This document shows, one piece after another, positions 29,999 through 40,317 of a stretch of DNA of 64,000 nt. The stretch spans positions 3,312,087 through 3,376,086 of the forward strand of contig JAMXDE010000006.1 in the NCBI GenBank assembly GCA_026770025.1. The letters are read 5' to 3'. Position 1 is the stretch's first letter, and each line of letters begins with the position of its first letter. The stretch is from Craspedostauros australis. Taxonomy: Eukaryota; Bacillariophyta; Bacillariophyceae; Mastogloiales; Achnanthaceae. The position numbers and the translations under genes are program-made. Under the pieces are notes generated by a model. The model worked only from the letters and a program-made list of their open reading frames with translations, was not told the DNA's origin and made no database searches.

Positions 29999-31300
29999 TC
30001 ATGTCCGCTTCAACATCTCACTGCCCTGCAACAGAAGATGGAAAGTCTCATTCGTGGAACCCATCATACCCCCATGTTTGTTTGTTCTCATCAGCATCTC
30101 CCCAAACAGGGCCAGTGGCCGCGACCATGTCGGTAGGGAACACAGTACTGCTCTCACCTTGTTGCGATGATTTCGCCGCAAGACACGTTCAACAAGCGCA
30201 TCGTACCAATGGGCATGTTCGTCAGGCGGACGTAGACAAATGTAGAGATTGGTGAGTTGGGTAGTTTGCTCCAAGGCTTGCTCAAGTGCTTCCATTTGTG
30301 CCGAGAGGGTCTCGGGCGGAACTTCAAACATGCTGGGATGCCAGATGTCGGAGTATGCCAGAAATGACAAGCTCTTGTTTTCCAGGAGCGATATCAATGC
30401 GGCGAACATTATCATCTGCTCTTGTCGCGAATACCCTTTCCAAATATCGCAAAAACTGAGCTTCTTCAGGTGTGATGCGTCTGAAAGGAGTTTGATGATC
30501 TGGTCGATTTCTTGTCGCGAGTAGGTTGGATGGCGGTTGTACCCCCCATCGAAAATGATGGTGAGATTGTTGATGCGCTTGTTTGACTGGAATAGCTTTG
30601 CCAAGCTATCACAAGTGATACGGGTGGATACAAAGGATACTTTGGTGACTCTGCAATGGTTTGGAGACAGCCATCTGCACAAATCAGCGCCCCCATTGGC
30701 GAGCTCACAGGAATCAAACTCAACCCGCTTCGAGTTTTGTGAGATGTTGAACATGAGCTTGTCGCAATCAACAAGATCACATGAATACAAATCCACACGA
30801 TGTGTCACAAGAGGGATATCATGTAGCTGCTTCATCTTCACGAAGCCCCGAGTCAAATGGATGCCTTTGTCGAATGGAGATTTGAGTGGGTGCTCGGCAG
30901 CCAATCGAAGTACAAAGCGAATCACTTGCTTGTCTTCTTCTCCGAATTGGTCATCGCAGCCGAATTCCAGATACAGGGATCGAATACACATCTGCCAACA
31001 GACCCTGTAATACCTATCGCTCAGTAGAACATGAGGTGATACAGCAACGTGGTTGTGCCGCTTCACCATCGATTCCAAGTCAGCAAAGGTGAATCCTGCT
31101 TCGATGGCCATGTCCCAGTGTTCCATCCGCTTGGGTGTGACACTGTAGCAGTCGATCTGCTTTGCTCGTGGGGGCTGCACATTGAACACGGTCTTCGGTG
31201 ATAGCTCTTTTCCATGGAGTTGTTTCCAGAAAGTCTTGAAGTCTGGATCATGATTGCTGTTGGTATTGGTGTTGGTGACACCATCCATGTTGAGAGCCAT
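29999..31300 (-). CDS. RNI/LRR-like protein, copy A (C-terminally truncated)
   Basis: A 433-residue open frame, paralogous over its length to those at 34,146 and 47,219. After a conserved Asp-Pro-Asp-Phe-Lys-Thr-Phe-Trp-Lys-Gln-Leu entry, irregular Leu/Ile-rich units of about 25-30 residues (such as V-D-L-Y-S-C-D-L and L-K-K-L-S-F-C-D-I) suggest a ribonuclease-inhibitor-like LRR fold. No signal peptide or membrane segment is seen. A TGG in B and C is TGA here, so the last 44 or so residues are lost; the downstream codons are still recognisable as homologous. It converges on the dead FAD gene. Function is unknown; protein-protein binding is the usual role of such folds. Confidence 0.7.
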   Translation of the reverse strand: MALNMDGVTNTNTNSNHDPDFKTFWKQLHGKELSPKTVFNVQPPRAKQIDCYSVTPKRMEHWDMAIEAGFTFADLESMVKRHNHVAVSPHVLLSDRYYRVCWQMCIRSLYLEFGCDDQFGEEDKQVIRFVLRLAAEHPLKSPFDKGIHLTRGFVKMKQLHDIPLVTHRVDLYSCDLVDCDKLMFNISQNSKRVEFDSCELANGGADLCRWLSPNHCRVTKVSFVSTRITCDSLAKLFQSNKRINNLTIIFDGGYNRHPTYSRQEIDQIIKLLSDASHLKKLSFCDIWKGYSRQEQMIMFAALISLLENKSLSFLAYSDIWHPSMFEVPPETLSAQMEALEQALEQTTQLTNLYICLRPPDEHAHWYDALVERVLRRNHRNKVRAVLCSLPTWSRPLALFGEMLMRTNKHGGMMGSTNETFHLLLQGSEMLKRT

Positions 31301-32257
31301 CTTGCTATGTGTTGTCGATGCTGGTTATTGTGGGGGCTGTCGATAGTGTTGGTTGCACAGCAGGTAGAGCAGGTGGAGTATGTGGTCCCAAATCAGTTGC
31401 GGTTGAATGGCGAATATGAGCTCATCTGCTCAAGTTTGCTGTCTTCCATTTCATGATCCTGTGCATTGATCACGAAGCAACGTGTCGTCAACCAACACGC
31501 CTGCATGGACTTGCGCAGTTCCACCACTGCGTATGGTGTGGTGTGGTACGGCATGGTATGGTATAGTATGGTGTGGTCCGACCGCGGGCAGCCACATCAT
31601 GATCCGAAGCAGGCCAGCTAGCTCGCTCGCTCGCACGATACGACCTTCAATGGTGCCCGATTTGGCCACGCTGTGCAGTTGCGCCTCTTCATGTGATACC
31701 AATGTTTGTGCAACATGAGTATAGTACATCCCTCTGCGATGGTCTTGGGGGAGTCAACCATTATGCCATACGAATGCATGCTATGTGCTTCGGCCGTTGG
31801 ATGTCATCGAACGACTGCGGTGAGCGGATCCACAATGTGACGAATCCACCACGATGACTTCTTCGGCGGACATCAGAGGCGTTTCTCGTGTTTTGTCGAG
31901 AGGATGGATGGTGGCGATGACAATGTTGACACCACTCGTGTTTCAATCGACAACATACGTATCCAGGACTCATCTCGCCTCACCCAATCATTGCGAACTC
32001 TGTGGCATTGATGATGGCCATGGTGGTGCTGCAGACATCGCCGTAGAATGCTGATACAGATCGTCACAACCACAACGCTCACATGATGATCACCGTTGCC
32101 ATCAAGTATCTATTCACAGAGCATGCCAATGCTCCGTCTCTCCCTCTCTCTCTATTTCTAGAGAGACTTCGAACGATGCCGGCTGGTTGAGATACCTAGT
32201 TCCGCACTCATTGATCGCCCAACCACAGAGACAGCCACAACCAGAAGAATCACAACG
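31301..32257. other. Flank between copy A and copy B
   Basis: The first 670 bases match B (about 35,640-36,300) and C. They include a GGTATGGTGTGG-type run near 31,535-31,585 and a minus-strand coding-like scrap at about 31,451-31,729 containing S-H-E-E-A-Q-L and G-R-I-V-R-A-S-E. From about 31,975 the match stops. A short CT tract and hairpin-like CTCTC/GAGAG sequence lies at about 32,127-32,168, at the junction with copy B. No intact gene is seen. Confidence 0.45.
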
Positions 32258-34014
32258 TTGGCACCAATGGCAGCCATAACACCAACGACGTGGTTGATGC
32301 ATCAAAAGAGGATGATTGGTGTCATCTGCATCGCGTGCATGGTGGTGGCAACGAACCCACTGTCATCACCATCCCTGTCATCACTCCAACGCAGAAGCGA
32401 AGCAGCAGAAGCAACAGGAATGGGAATGGGAACCACCAACCAATACGGAAGATCGCAGTCATCGGTGGTGGCATCGCCGGTCTCTCCTTGGCGCATGCCT
32501 TCGAAAACAACAACGGCAACGATGTACACAACATTGATGTGACATGCTTCGACGTGAAATGCTTCGATGCGAGACCAGAATTGGACGTCGTTGCAGGTGC
32601 GGGGTGTGCAGCTCAACAGTGGCATGGTGACATGGCGGTGCTCAAGCAGATCTATCCGTCCCTGTCCCTGTAGCGTGCAGAATACAGCCTGCGGTGGCCG
32701 ATGTCGCGCTACCGTTGACAACCGTGCGATCCAAGACCACCAGCTGGATCTCATCCAATGAGGAGTTTCAGCTGGTGCATATCAATCTCAGACAGATGAT
32801 CATGAATGCGGAGTGACGCCACGACGAAGGCGCTGATCCAGGAGGAGGGTGAAGTCATGGCGTATCATACTCCATCATGCGAGGAGCGTTGCAGGAGGTG
32901 CTGCTGGAGGAGCTGAAGACGACGCCTGTGCATCTCAGCAAGCAGGTGGTGAATGTGGAATATGAAAGGACGGAGGCGCGAGATGCCGTCCATCTCACAT
33001 TTCAGGACGGGACGAGGGAAGGGCCGTACGATATGGTGGTGGACTGTGATGGTGTCAACCGCGTCGTCAAGCAGTACATCAACGGCGATGCGCGGTCGCC
33101 ATCAGACAATCAACGAAATTCGGTGGCTGTGTACTCTGGTATCCGCATCCGGTACGCCATCCAGGATGTCGCCAAAGAGGACAGCGATAGTAGGAGCGGT
33201 AGTAGTAGCAGCAGAAGTAGCGGCGACCGAACGAACACAATGGCACAAGATTCCGTCCTGCAGCAACACTTTGGCAACTGCGCTCACTGCCTCGCTGACA
33301 ACTGCAGTAATGGCATCAAGCGCGGCACCACCCAATGCTGCTTCATCATCTTCCGCAACGCCTTGCCCTTCTCCAAACCCGCCGTCAGCAAAGATGATGA
33401 GAACGCCGCTTGGAAAGCATCATCCGAGGCCAAACGCATCCAGCAACAGATGCGACAGCAGATTGATGATTCCAAGATCCCCACGCACACCACAAGGTCC
33501 ATCATTGACCAACTCATGGGTAATGCCGATCGCTTCTTCGCGTGAGGGATCTACTTCCACGGTCCCTTTGTGCGATGGACCAAGGCGATGGTGGCCACCA
33601 ACGATAACCGCAACCGCAACCGCAATGGAAGCACCGGCGCAGACAAGGTCGCCATCCTGACTGTCTGTGATGATGCAGCGCATGTCCATGCCACCGTTCC
33701 TTGGACAGGGCGCCAATCAGGTCATCCAAGACGCCTACTGTCTGGTCAACGTCATTCGGCAATACAATATGCAGTGCGATGAACAAGGCAATGGCGAGAA
33801 CAGCCTCGAAGATATTCTGCAGACAGAATACAAGGACAAGCGATGGTCCACCATCACGAGCATCATGGACATCACGACCGCCACAGCCAAGGCTGATTGG
33901 TCTGCTGGGATACCTGGAGACCTCATCGGGGCCGTTGACCAAGTTCCGAGACGTGTCCTTCTTCATCGTGATGTGGCGCAGATAGGTTCCGTGGACGCTT
34001 TCGTTTGCTGTTAA
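32258..34014 (+). pseudogene. FAD-dependent monooxygenase pseudogene, copy B
   Basis: Once a gene of roughly 550-580 codons. In order one sees the N-terminal leader (frame of 32,258), a frameshift into A-V-I-G-G-G-I-A-G-L-S (about 32,455), a stop at 32,671-32,673, a damaged stretch, a 222-codon block from 32,877 (with D-M-V-V-D-C-D-G-V-N, the second flavin motif) ending at 33,545, then another frame with P-P-F-L-G-Q-G-A-N-Q (about 33,690-33,730, the conserved C-terminal FAD/GD block), and a last frame ending near 33,985. At least four lesions break it. Such enzymes are flavin monooxygenases using NAD(P)H and oxygen; the substrate is unknown. The 3' end faces the LRR-like gene about 130 bases away. 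Confidence 0.85.
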
Positions 34015-34145
34015 TAGGCATTCCATACTTCTCACCAACCACAACACGCAATCACAATCACCCAGCCATCTCCCTTGTTCCATCCTACTCATACAACAAC
34101 ACACTCACATGCACCAGAGTATCAATCCTGTCTTCATTCGCTGTT

Positions 34146-35603
34146 CTAATTACTCGACGAACAGAGTACTCCAAGGCCATCCAGGATCTCATCAATCATC
34201 GATGTGTCTTTCTTTTCCACATTGCAAGCAGAAGGATCATCAACTCGGACGAGCCGATCCGCTCTCTTGTCATCCCAAGTCTGTTTCAACGTCTCACTGC
34301 CCTGCAACAGAAGATGGAAAGTCTCGCTCATGGGATCCATTGTACCCATTAGACCCACTGCATGCATTGTACCCCCACGTTTGCTTGTTCTCATCAGCAT
34401 CTCCCCAAACAGGGCCTGTGGCCGTGACCATGTCGGAAGGGAACACAGAACTGCTCTCACCTTGTTGCGATGATTTCGCCGCAAGACACGTCCAACAAGC
34501 GCATCGTACGAATGGGCATGTTCGTCAGGCGGGCGTGGATAAATGTCAAGATAGGTGAGTTGGGTAGTCTGCTCCAAGGCTTGCTCAAGTGCTTCCATTT
34601 GTGCCGAGAGGGTCTCGGGTGGAGCTTCAAACATACCGGGATCCCTAAAAGCATCACACGTCAGAGATGACAAGCTCTTGTTTCCCAGGAGCGATATCAA
34701 TGCGTCGAACATGATCATCTGCTCTGGCTCCGACAACCCAATCCAAATACCGGAAACACTGAGCTTCTTCAGGTGTGATGCATCTGAAAGGAGTTTGATG
34801 GTCTGGTCGATTTCTTGTTGTGAGCAGATTCGTCGGGCATTGTGGACCTCACAGCAATTGATGCTGAACTTGTTGATGCGCTTGTTTGACTGAAATAGCT
34901 TTGCCAAGCTATCGCGAGTGACACGGGTGCAGAACAAGGAGACTTTGGTGACGCTGCAATTGTTTGGAGACAGCCATCTGCACAAATCAGCGCCCCCATG
35001 GGCGAGCTTACAGAAACTAAACTTAACCCGCTTCGAGTTTTGTGAGATGTTGAACATGAGCTTGTCGCAATCAACAAGATCACATGAATACAAATGCACA
35101 CGATGTGCCACAAGAGGGATATCATGTAGCTGCTTCATCTTCACGAAGTCCCGAGTCAAGTAGATGCCTTCGTCGAATGAAGATTCGAGTGGGTGTTCAG
35201 CAGCCAATCGAAGTACGAAGCGAATCACTTGCTTGTCTTCTTCTCCGAATTGGTCATCGCAGCCGAATTCCAGATACAGGGATCGAATGTCCATCCGCCC
35301 GTAGCCCCTGTGACAACTATCGCTCAGTAAAATACAAGGTGATAAAGCAACGTGGGTGTGCCGCTCCACCATCGATTCCAAGTCAGCGAAGGTGAATCCT
35401 GCTTCGATGGCCATGTCCCAGTGTTCCATTCGCTTGGGTGTGATACTGTAGCATTCAATCTGCTGTCTTGGAAGACTCTGCACAGTGAACACGGTCTTCG
35501 GTGACAGCTCATTTCGATGGAGTTGTTTCCAGAAAGTCTTGAAGTCTGGATCATGATCGCTGTTGATATTGGTGTTGACGACAGTATCCATGTCGTGGTT
35601 CAT
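34146..35603 (-). CDS. RNI/LRR-like protein, copy B
   Basis: A 485-residue intact frame with the full C-terminus (Lys-Arg-Ala-Asp-Arg-Leu-Val then Ile-Leu-Asp-Gly-Leu-Gly-Val-Leu) that copy A has lost. It has the same conserved entry block and irregular Leu-rich units as copies A and C. The start Met-Asn-His-Asp-Met precedes a Thr-Asn-x-Asn-Ser linker of variable length. There are no membrane segments and no catalytic motif. It is about 93 percent identical by eye to copy C, and its C-terminal half is almost the same. The frame has stayed open although the neighbouring FAD and ATPase genes have decayed, which points to selection. The function is not known. Confidence 0.75.
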   Translation of the reverse strand: MNHDMDTVVNTNINSDHDPDFKTFWKQLHRNELSPKTVFTVQSLPRQQIECYSITPKRMEHWDMAIEAGFTFADLESMVERHTHVALSPCILLSDSCHRGYGRMDIRSLYLEFGCDDQFGEEDKQVIRFVLRLAAEHPLESSFDEGIYLTRDFVKMKQLHDIPLVAHRVHLYSCDLVDCDKLMFNISQNSKRVKFSFCKLAHGGADLCRWLSPNNCSVTKVSLFCTRVTRDSLAKLFQSNKRINKFSINCCEVHNARRICSQQEIDQTIKLLSDASHLKKLSVSGIWIGLSEPEQMIMFDALISLLGNKSLSSLTCDAFRDPGMFEAPPETLSAQMEALEQALEQTTQLTYLDIYPRPPDEHAHSYDALVGRVLRRNHRNKVRAVLCSLPTWSRPQALFGEMLMRTSKRGGTMHAVGLMGTMDPMSETFHLLLQGSETLKQTWDDKRADRLVRVDDPSACNVEKKDTSMIDEILDGLGVLCSSSN

Positions 35604-37659
35604 CCTTTTCTTGTCGTCACTGTTGATACGGCTGCTGCTTATTGTTCCTGCTGGTGATTGTTGTTGCTGATTGTTCCTGTTGGTGGTTCAATCGTACGAG
35701 TAGAGCAGGTAGAGTAGGTAGAGTCTGTGGTCCCAAATCAGTTGCGCTTGGATGGCGATTGTGAGCTCATCTGCTCAAGTTTGCTGTCCTCCATTCCATG
35801 ATCCTGCGCATTGATCACGAAGCAACGTGTTGTCAGTCAACACGCTTGCATGGACTTGCGCAGCTCCACCACGGTGTATGGTGTGGTGTGGTATGATACG
35901 ACCGTGGACAGGTACATCATGATTCGAAGCTGGCTAGCTCGTTCGCTCGCTCGCTCACACGATACGACCTTCGATGATGCCCAACTTGGCCACGCTGTAC
36001 AGTTGTGCCTCTTCATGTGATACCATCGGTCGTGTTATCTGAGTGGGCACATCCCTCTGTGATGGTCTTGGGAGAGTCAACCACGATACTATTATATTAT
36101 ACTCCGATCGATACAGTTCTTCGGGAGTTGGATGTTATCGAACGACTCCGATGGAGTGATCCACGATGTGGAGAATCCACCACGATGACTTCTTCGGTGG
36201 ACATCAGAGGCGTTTCTCGTCTTTCGTGGAGAGGATGATGACGATGACGGCGATGACACCACTCGTGTTTCAATTCACAACAAACGTATCCAAGACTCCT
36301 TCCTGCCACCACGATGCGATTGGCATGATGCGATTGACATGATGCGATTGGAACGATGCGATCGTCAAACAGCACAACAACACCACAAGAAGCAGACATG
36401 AAGCTTCTCCTCGCTTTCGTCTTGGCGCCTCACCATGTTTGTACAATGATCGTACCCATGCACGCACAGAACGTCTCATCGTTGGTCGCCACTCGCATGG
36501 ACAAAGGCCAAGACAAGGAGGTGATTGGAGCAGTGCGCACACCATCCCGCTACCATCATCCAGTTGATCATCATGATTGTAGTGCAATCATCAAGCCACA
36601 ACACCGCCATGTTCGTCATCACATCATGATCCATTCACGCAAATCATGAGGATTCTTTCCATCACTCGCATCCCCGTGGCAGTTGTGCTCCCCAGTTCTG
36701 TCATTGTCGATTCTACTGTTCGTGCTGATGATGGTGCTGATGATGGTGGAGCTGGTGATATCAAGCAGCAGGATCGGGAACCGCAACTGAACATGACGCA
36801 TCCACAACGTCTGCGGCTGCTCTAACTGCGCATCCCCGCACATGCGGCAAGGCACGGCATGCGGCACCAATCGCAACAGCAGCAACAAGAGCAACAGCAA
36901 CAACCCTCTTCGACGATTCCACATGGATTCGACTGTGCAGAACACACCAGGGCACCATGTGACACGCCACCTTCTCTTCTATCTCTATCCGAACAGGTAC
37001 CTTATTCGTGAGTGGATCGGCGATCAGTCCCGTGTTCAACCAACCACCGACCCTCGGCGATAGATTGGTGACCATGACGATGATGGATTCATCATCGAAC
37101 ACCCCCACGCTGCACCTTCGGGCACCCCATCTTTCCGTGCAGATCCGAGATGCCTCCCACTACCACTGCAATGCAATGCAACGCAACGCAACGCAACGCA
37201 ATGCAACGCAATGCAACGCAATGCAACGCAATGCAACGCAACGCAACACCATCCCAACAAAGACAGGAGATGAAGCTGCGCGAGCAATTCATCTCCAACA
37301 GAGCAGACACCCATCATCTCCCAAGACAAGTGGTGATGATTGATCCGCGAACAAGACATCGCACAATGTCCGACCATTTCGCAGCCACAACAATTGGCTT
37401 TGGCAAGTTCTTGTTCTGATCTTTGATTTGGCGATATCTGTTTTGTGGCATCTCATGAAGCAACATTCCGCAGCAAGCAGACGAAGACTTGCCTCCTGGA
37501 TCGTGGCGTGACGACGCAGGCGATGAGAAGCACAGACTTGATCAGACAATCTCAAGGAGGCGAAGGCAACTTTGTTCAACACAAATCATGGGCATCCGTA
37601 CTCCAGTGCAATCGATACAGCATTGGCCGTTCTTCTCTTCCATCAATCACAACGCTGGC
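35604..37659. other. Conserved region of uncertain coding status, copy B
   Basis: About 2 kb shared with C (48,731-50,712). It includes a minus-strand scrap near 35,950-36,130 (homologous to the S-H-E-E-A-Q-L scrap in A and C), a possible secreted start M-K-L-L-L-A-F-V at 36,400, a small frame at 36,660-36,824 ending P-Q-R-L-R-L-L, and a stretch at about 36,960-37,150 that reads well on the plus strand (T-G-T-L-F-V-S-G-S-A) but also has an open minus frame. A pentamer repeat lies at 37,169-37,247, followed by a 50-codon coding-like stretch. Either a decayed multi-exon gene or small genes; I cannot decide. Confidence 0.35.
37169..37247. repeat. ATGCA/ACGCA pentamer repeat, copy B
   Basis: About 15 five-base units alternating ATGCA and ACGCA. 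The copy C counterpart (50,241-50,301) is shorter and almost pure ACGCA, so the two arrays have changed in length and been homogenised independently since duplication. Confidence 0.85.
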
Positions 37660-39447
37660 ATGTTGATCATGAAGGCACTGTGGCCATTCGACGCTGCTGC
37701 ACTATTTGCGGCGATGATCGCTGGGAGTGCAGTCCCAACAGCAAGTGCCATGGGGAATACAACGGTGAGTCACCTGGATCATCGCACTCACTGTCCTCTG
37801 GTGGCCTTCACTGACGTCTTCCATGTTGGGTTCTTCGCCCACTGAATCCGTTCCATACGTCCATTCGTTCGTATACATGCATGGATGTATGTATGTGTGT
37901 AGCATGTATGTATGCTCGCACTCACCCCGGACTCTTCCGCCAAATCCTCTCTCTCTCTCTCTCTCGCTGTGTTCACGCTGCCTGTACTTGCGATCATCAC
38001 AACAAATCGGACGGAACGAATTCGCTCAATCGACTTGAACTGCAACGACTGTACCCCTCACAACAACTATGACATCACGCTGCAGCATCCCACACCGGCA
38101 CCGCTTTGCGAGGAATGGAGATTCGCAGCCACTGACGGAGATTTCTTGAATCAAACCTCTCAATCTCTCAGATTCGATGTATTCATTGTTGAAGACGTTC
38201 AAATTAACTCCATCAATGTGTTTCTGGCTCCTGGCTGTTCTAACATGCCATACAAGATCTTCTTCCATCCCCACATCTGGCAGGTGGACAACGGGAATTG
38301 GACTCAGATCGCCTCTGGCAACAACGGAGAAGTCGACTCTGATGGTTTCACGGCCTCTCTTCCATTTGATTCGCCTCTGTCCTTTTCAGCGGATACTGGC
38401 CTGGTTTCCTTTCGCATCGATATGGCAAACCGGCTGAGGAACTTCCGCGCGGACTTCCCCACCTTGCCTCGAGCCTCCCATTGAAGACCGCCCGAATTGC
38501 CCGTTCGGCGTACCTGCGGGACTTGGCAGTGTGGAAGTTGATGACAATCCATCCAGCATCGTTCCAGATGTTGTATTCGCTTTTCCGGGAGTGTTCGAAT
38601 TCTGTCGCGGCCTTGCCACTGCGACGCCAACCGAATCACTCTCCCCTCCATCACAGCATCGCCGACAGCCTTGGCATCTGTCGCTCCGACCCTGGCGCCG
38701 ACAGCTACTTGTCGAAGCGGGGAAGCAGTGGGCCTTCCTCGGCCGTTCTTTATCGACCAAGTGGAATCGCAGCGATTCGATATTGAGGTGCTGGACACCG
38801 TCGATATCACTGGCATGAGACTTGCTCTATCCACCGTGGGTAATCAACCATATTCCATCTTCTACCATCCCAGCTCATGGGATGCGCCTGGTACCTGGAC
38901 GGAGATTGCATCCGGAACCATCGAGGCGAGAGGTGCAGACGAGTTCACCGATGTGATCTCGTTCAATCCACCGCTTTCTTTTTCAGCAAGCGACGGCATG
39001 GTCGCCATCCGTGTGGATACGCAAACAGAATCATGGAATGATGCCACGGGGGACTTCGAGCCTACAACACCAGACTGGTTCGAATGTGAGGGATGGCCGT
39101 TCATCATGTTCCCAGAGTTGTCAAGCGAAGAGGTTGAAGAGTATCCTGATGTCCCTCACGAAGGCTTCAACGACTTCTTCATGGGATCGTTGGAGTTCTG
39201 CAACAACGACTCTCTGACAGTGTTGGCTGCGGGTGCACCATCGGACATGACATCCGCTGCGCCATCGCTTCTGCCATCATCCACACCGTCACCTTCGCCG
39301 TCATCCGGACCACCATTCATGCCCTCGCCCACACCATCCTCCGCATCATCTTCTCAACCAACCCTGGCCTGGAGCATGAAGGAAGCGAAGGGGTCAAATC
39401 ATCGAAAGAAAGCAAAACGAGTAAGTCCGCCAAATCATCCAAGTGAT
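37660..39447 (+). pseudogene. Secreted two-domain protein, copy B (frameshifted)
   Basis: Exon 1 (37,660 or 37,669 to 37,764) encodes a signal peptide ending Ala-Ser-Ala. It is followed by a GTGAGT donor at 37,765, a CT tract and a CTGCAG acceptor ending at 38,085, giving a phase-0 intron of about 321 bases. Exon 2 encodes two similar beta-rich domains, each with Tyr-x-Ile-Phe-(Phe/Tyr)-His-Pro and Trp-Thr-Gln/Glu-Ile-Ala-Ser-Gly, a Ser/Pro-rich linker and a Lys/Ser tail. Lesions are a one-base loss in a C run near 38,455 (shared with C), another near 38,645, and a lost A near 39,395; the last two are private to B. The domain looks like a carbohydrate- or cell-surface-type beta module; I do not recognise a named family. 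Confidence 0.65.
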
Positions 39448-40317
39448 CAAGGAGCACCAATGTAGTGATGATGGAGAGGCGATGATGGGAAAGAGCGGGA
39501 AGGGAGAAAATCGCTTGTGCCTGGTCATCACTGACGTCGAGAGAGGAGAGGCTGTGTTGATGAAGCGCTCTGTGATGCTTGCCGTGACGCTCCTCCCACA
39601 ACGATACTGCTCACAACCACTTTCCACAAAAGATGTGTTCAGTTGATGGTGGCATGACTCAGTCGAACACATCTATCTGTGGCCAAAGTGATGTCAAGTT
39701 GCCTTTTCCATCTGCTCCAAGTTGTCACACGACAATTTGAATTCTGTCTCGATTTAACGTCTATATAACGTCGAGTCCAACCGAAAATGGACTCCTGGTC
39801 GATCACAAAACTGGAACAAGCCATCAATGCGGTGGTCAACCTGTCCACAAACAACAAATCAATGATTTCAAAGAGGAGCTCGACGTGAGTGTGCATGTTG
39901 TGCACTCTGTGCTTTGACGCTGCAGTTCGAATGCTCCTTCTGACGGTATTCGACACATGCAAAACAATGACAGTTGCCTTTGAGAAGGATGCTCGCTAAC
40001 TTGCAACGTGCAGAAGCGTGGGTCCACGATCAAAATCGACCGCTTGTGGTCCACGATCGAAGTCAACCGCTTGTGGTCCAGGCTTGTCTTTCCAACTTTG
40101 CGCCAAAGACAACGTGGTACAACGCGATACAACGCGATACAACGCGGCAAGTGCAAGTTCTTTCGTTGTTCTCCTCGTCCTCCATTTGCCTCTTCATAAA
40201 TGGAGCAACTTCGCAACACAAATCTTTGACACACACCCCTTCCACATCGGCCAACGAATTGACCTGAAGGAGCACTTCCCATCAGCACACGCACACATCC
40301 GAACGACAACGTCAACC
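39448..40317. other. Upstream region of the repeat-tail gene, copy B
   Basis: About 870 bases without a supported gene. The part from 39,639 to 40,315 is identical or nearly so to 52,704-53,380: translations in several frames on both strands are unchanged. It contains GATACAACGC and GTGGTCCA direct repeats (40,030-40,150) and probably the promoter and leader of the gene at 40,318. Confidence 0.5.

Larger units (their letters stand above)
29345..31975. repeat. Segmental duplication, copy A (old, internally deleted)
   Basis: This stretch matches copy B in order: GA tract and leader (29,345 against 32,155), N-terminus of the FAD monooxygenase, the LRR-like gene and the flank down to about 31,975 (against 36,300). 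Compared with B it lacks roughly 0.9 kb of the FAD coding region and a further 0.5 kb of its 3' part. Substitutions are denser than between B and C, so A diverged earlier. Boundaries are estimated by eye. Confidence 0.8.

Noticed and set aside
39836-40315. 159-codon minus-strand frame conserved in copy C (52,901-53,380)
   Set aside because: Conservation is explained by near-identity of the whole region; no domain and no independent evidence of coding.
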